From: Acidobacteriota bacterium
GTDB lineage: Bacteria; Acidobacteriota; Thermoanaerobaculia; Multivoradales; JAHEKO01
NCBI GenBank assembly: GCA_029863825.1
Contig: JAOTUP010000081.1
Coordinates: 1 to 7,552 of the forward strand
Direction of reading: 5' to 3'
DNA length: 7,552 bases
Shown here: piece after piece, positions 5,334 through 7,552 of the stretch
Layout: every line of letters starts with the position of its first letter
Position numbering within the stretch: position 1 is the first letter of the stretch
The notes under the pieces: generated by a model
What the model was told of the DNA's origin: nothing
The model's input: only the letters and a program-made list of their open reading frames with translations
Databases searched by the model: none
Program-made: the position numbers and the translations under genes

Positions 5334-7552
5334 TCAACCGTAGACGGCGCCCGGCTTGGCGATGAGTCCGCGGCCTTCCCGGCCGTCGAGAACAACTGTC
5401 AACGGTTTCTTGAACCGCAGGTGCCGGAGATGCTCGGTCTCGTGATGAGCCGGTTGTTCGTCGAGCCAGTCCCAGTCCAAAAAAGCGCCCTTACGGTTGA
5501 CGCTACTGCTGCTGGACTGCCGCTCGGTACCTGGAGGCAGTGTCATATAGCCGATGCGAAGAGAGGTGATGTTCTGGAAGAAGTGGGTGCCCTGCGATGG
5601 CTCGACGTCGTACCCCTTGGGTGATGCTTCGATGATGACCCGAGCCTTTGAGATCTGCCTCCACTGCACGGGAATCCCGAGCCACTCGTCCGCCGTTCCC
5701 CAGCGACCCGGGCCGATCAGCAGATAGGGTCGCTGGGCTTGACGCAGCTTCGTGTTCAGCTGCTCCACCTCGCGGGCGATGGTTTTGTTGTGCGCCGCTC
5801 GCCAGAGATCGCGCCTGACGTAGACGATGTCGCGGATGCCCTTCTGGATGCCATGACCGAGACTGCTATTGCTCGAGCACAGAATGTTGTGGGAGGCGTA
5901 TTTCAGGCGACCGATCTTCGGTCCTAGGTTTCGACTGCCGAGGGGACGCATCTGCAGGATGTAGAGCTCTGGACCGATCTTCTTCCTGCCGCGCGGCGGT
6001 GACTGACCCCAGTCTCCCATGTCGCACGCGAACTCGATCTCGACCGGTCCGCCGAGCGCCCGACGAGCAATCTTGATCACCGACTGAAGAGCGTCGGCCA
6101 GGGGCACGGCTTGATGCTTGAGGATGTTGTTGAAACTCACGACACGCGGCCCGGGAAGCCCGAGGTCGTCGCGGATGTGCTCGTCGTCCAGGCTGAAGAC
6201 GCTGCCGACAGCCGCCAGAGTGCCGTCGGACTCCGCCGCCGCCAAATCGAACTCACGGACATTGGCGAGCGGATCGATGTCAACCTGGCAGCACGGGTGC
6301 TCGAGGTCCAGAGCGTAGAATTGACGCTGGCTGCCAGCCAGCATGGACTTGGGCGTCGCGAACTGGGGAAGCACACCGGGGTGTCTGGGACTGAAGCGCA
6401 GTGCCAGACCGCCGTCTACGACCATGCGGCCGAGTCCCAGCGCAACGTGCACGATGCCTTCCTTGCCGCGCTGTGGCCCGACAGGGTAGTAGTTGAACGA
6501 CTGGGCGACACCGGAGAACGTGGGGTAAAAGCGGTCGCCATGTTGTCGCCCTACGACTCGCTGAATGATGACCGCCATCTTCTCCTCTTCCTCGAGATGG
6601 CCGGTGCTGCTCAAGTAAGCGCGGGCATTGGAGCTGAATGTCGAGGCGTAGACCAGCTTGATGGCGTTTCCGAGCTCCCGCAGGCGCTGCGTCCGATCGG
6701 GATCGCGATTGGGGATCATCAGCGTCGAGTAGATGCCGGCGAAGGGTTGATGCAGCGAGTCTTCGAGCAGGCTCGAGGAGCGGACGGCCAGGGGTCCTTC
6801 GAGCCTGTCGATCAGGAACTCGAGATCCCCGACCAGCTTCGTCGGCAGGGGTGCGGCGACGAATCGCCTGACGATCTCGAGGTCGTCCTCGCATTCGACG
6901 GCGAACTCGCGCAGCTCGTTGCTGTCGAGGAACTCATCGAACATGTCGGTCGTGACGACGACCGTCTTCGGAATCTTGATCGGCAGCTCCTCGATCTGTC
7001 GCGGCTGGGTTTCACTCAAGTATCGATTGAGGAATGCGATGCCCCGCGCCTTGCCGCCCAGCGCTCCTTGACCCGTACGAGAGATCAGATCGTGCTCGAA
7101 CCTCTCCGGATTGAGGTCCGCGACATGTCCGCGGTAGCTGCTTCGTCGCGCTTCGCCGAGGACGCCCAGCAAATGGGATCGCATATCCTCGATGCTTGCG
7201 AAATCTGACGCCTTGCGTGGACGTAGGAGCTCGGCAAGCTCGAACTCGCTTCGCGCCATCAGCCAGACCGAAAAGTGGTTGTGCGATGCATGATGAGCGA
7301 CCGATTCCGTCGGGATACTCTTGAGCTGCTCTTCCATCTCCCGCAGATCGCTCGCTCGTCCTACCTCCTTGCCATTTGGAAGACGAAATACAAAATCACC
7401 GAAGCCCAGGCGATCGCTCATAAACGAGCGAATCTCGGCGAGTAACGTGGGGGAGTTCTTGTTGGCGAAGGCGGCTTCCATGCCGCGAGCAATCTTCTCG
7501 TTGCTCGGGTCAGCCGACTGTAGGAGCACCGGCAGCTCGGGATCACTCCGGC
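5334..7552 (-). CDS. PEP/pyruvate-binding domain (PEP-synthase-like, PPDK_N) protein, N-terminus outside window
   Basis: The minus-strand frame stays open to the right edge; RSDPELPVLLQSAD is read continuously, so the GTG at 7529 is internal. About 739 residues are visible (numbered here from codon 7529). A linker domain comes first (about 1-130: GFGDFVFRLPNGKEVGRA, HNHFSVWLMARSEFELAELL). It is followed by the ATP-grasp half of PEP synthase/PPDK: ALGGKARGIAF (156-166), LAVRSSSLLEDS (247-258), the metal-binding EIEF (497-500) and LYILQMRPL (522-530). The C-terminal 200 residues are a family-specific region with SSLGHG, PYLLIGPGRWG (601-611), PSQGTHFFQN (644-653) and FLDWDWL (683-689). The mobile phosphohistidine motif (GGxTCHAA) and the PEP-binding barrel of true PEP synthase are absent, so classical pyruvate, water dikinase activity is doubtful. 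Family members often begin with a receiver-like domain, and the DPELPVLLQS edge fits its end; this is inference. The gene is convergent with the solute-binding protein gene, with no shared regulation visible. Confidence 0.9.
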   Translation of the reverse strand, partial: RSDPELPVLLQSADPSNEKIARGMEAAFANKNSPTLLAEIRSFMSDRLGFGDFVFRLPNGKEVGRASDLREMEEQLKSIPTESVAHHASHNHFSVWLMARSEFELAELLRPRKASDFASIEDMRSHLLGVLGEARRSSYRGHVADLNPERFEHDLISRTGQGALGGKARGIAFLNRYLSETQPRQIEELPIKIPKTVVVTTDMFDEFLDSNELREFAVECEDDLEIVRRFVAAPLPTKLVGDLEFLIDRLEGPLAVRSSSLLEDSLHQPFAGIYSTLMIPNRDPDRTQRLRELGNAIKLVYASTFSSNARAYLSSTGHLEEEEKMAVIIQRVVGRQHGDRFYPTFSGVAQSFNYYPVGPQRGKEGIVHVALGLGRMVVDGGLALRFSPRHPGVLPQFATPKSMLAGSQRQFYALDLEHPCCQVDIDPLANVREFDLAAAESDGTLAAVGSVFSLDDEHIRDDLGLPGPRVVSFNNILKHQAVPLADALQSVIKIARRALGGPVEIEFACDMGDWGQSPPRGRKKIGPELYILQMRPLGSRNLGPKIGRLKYASHNILCSSNSSLGHGIQKGIRDIVYVRRDLWRAAHNKTIAREVEQLNTKLRQAQRPYLLIGPGRWGTADEWLGIPVQWRQISKARVIIEASPKGYDVEPSQGTHFFQNITSLRIGYMTLPPGTERQSSSSSVNRKGAFLDWDWLDEQPAHHETEHLRHLRFKKPLTVVLDGREGRGLIAKPGAVYG

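Noticed and set aside
6111..7208. Long plus-strand frame of 365 codons opposite the PEP-synthase-like gene
   Set aside because: It lies wholly antisense to a gene with clear family motifs, and its translation has no recognisable domain. Long antisense frames are expected in G+C-rich coding DNA.
1..7552. CRISPR array, tRNA or insertion sequence
   Set aside because: No spaced direct repeats, cloverleaf-like segment, transposase motif or terminal inverted repeats with target duplications were seen.

Overview
The window is G+C-rich, densely coding bacterial chromosome. It holds five long genes on the plus strand and one long gene on the minus strand; the first and last are cut by the window edges. 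An HAE-type RND pump at the left edge implies a Gram-negative cell envelope. The minus-strand protein belongs to a large PEP/pyruvate-binding (PPDK_N) family that is common in Acidobacteriota, Bacteroidota, Planctomycetota and deltaproteobacterial lineages. The high G+C argues against most Bacteroidota. I cannot place the organism more closely than that. There is no tRNA, rRNA, CRISPR array, insertion sequence or integrase.

Layout, left to right: (1) the C-terminal end of an RND efflux permease (to 749). (2) A 39-base gap containing a strong hairpin whose 3' arm carries the Shine-Dalgarno sequence of the next gene. (3) An alpha/beta hydrolase (789-1583). (4) A 97-base gap with two palindromes. 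(5) A pirin-family cupin with a complete metal site (1681-2607). (6) A second, PcaD-like alpha/beta hydrolase (2629-3420). (7) A 314-base gap with a palindrome close to its right end. (8) A family 5 ABC-type solute-binding protein that lacks any signal peptide (3735-5174). (9) A 159-base convergent gap that holds, on the minus strand, a decayed piece of a GH3 beta-glucosidase C-terminus. (10) The minus-strand PEP-synthase-like gene (5334 to beyond the right edge).

How the genes may work together: the RND, hydrolase, pirin and hydrolase genes are co-oriented with short gaps and could form one transcription unit. The pair of hydrolases around a pirin-type dioxygenase-like cupin looks like small-molecule ring or ester chemistry, but no substrate can be read from the sequence. 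The solute-binding protein appears cytosolic and has no transporter partners here, so it may be a ligand sensor or carrier rather than a transport component.

The points most worth a second look are: a shared GTTCG-N-CGAAC palindrome, found only upstream of the pirin and the solute-binding protein genes; the missing signal peptide of the solute-binding protein; the GH3 relic; the SD-sequestering hairpin behind the RND gene; and the PEP-synthase-like protein, which has an ATP-grasp half but no recognisable phosphohistidine or PEP-binding domain.
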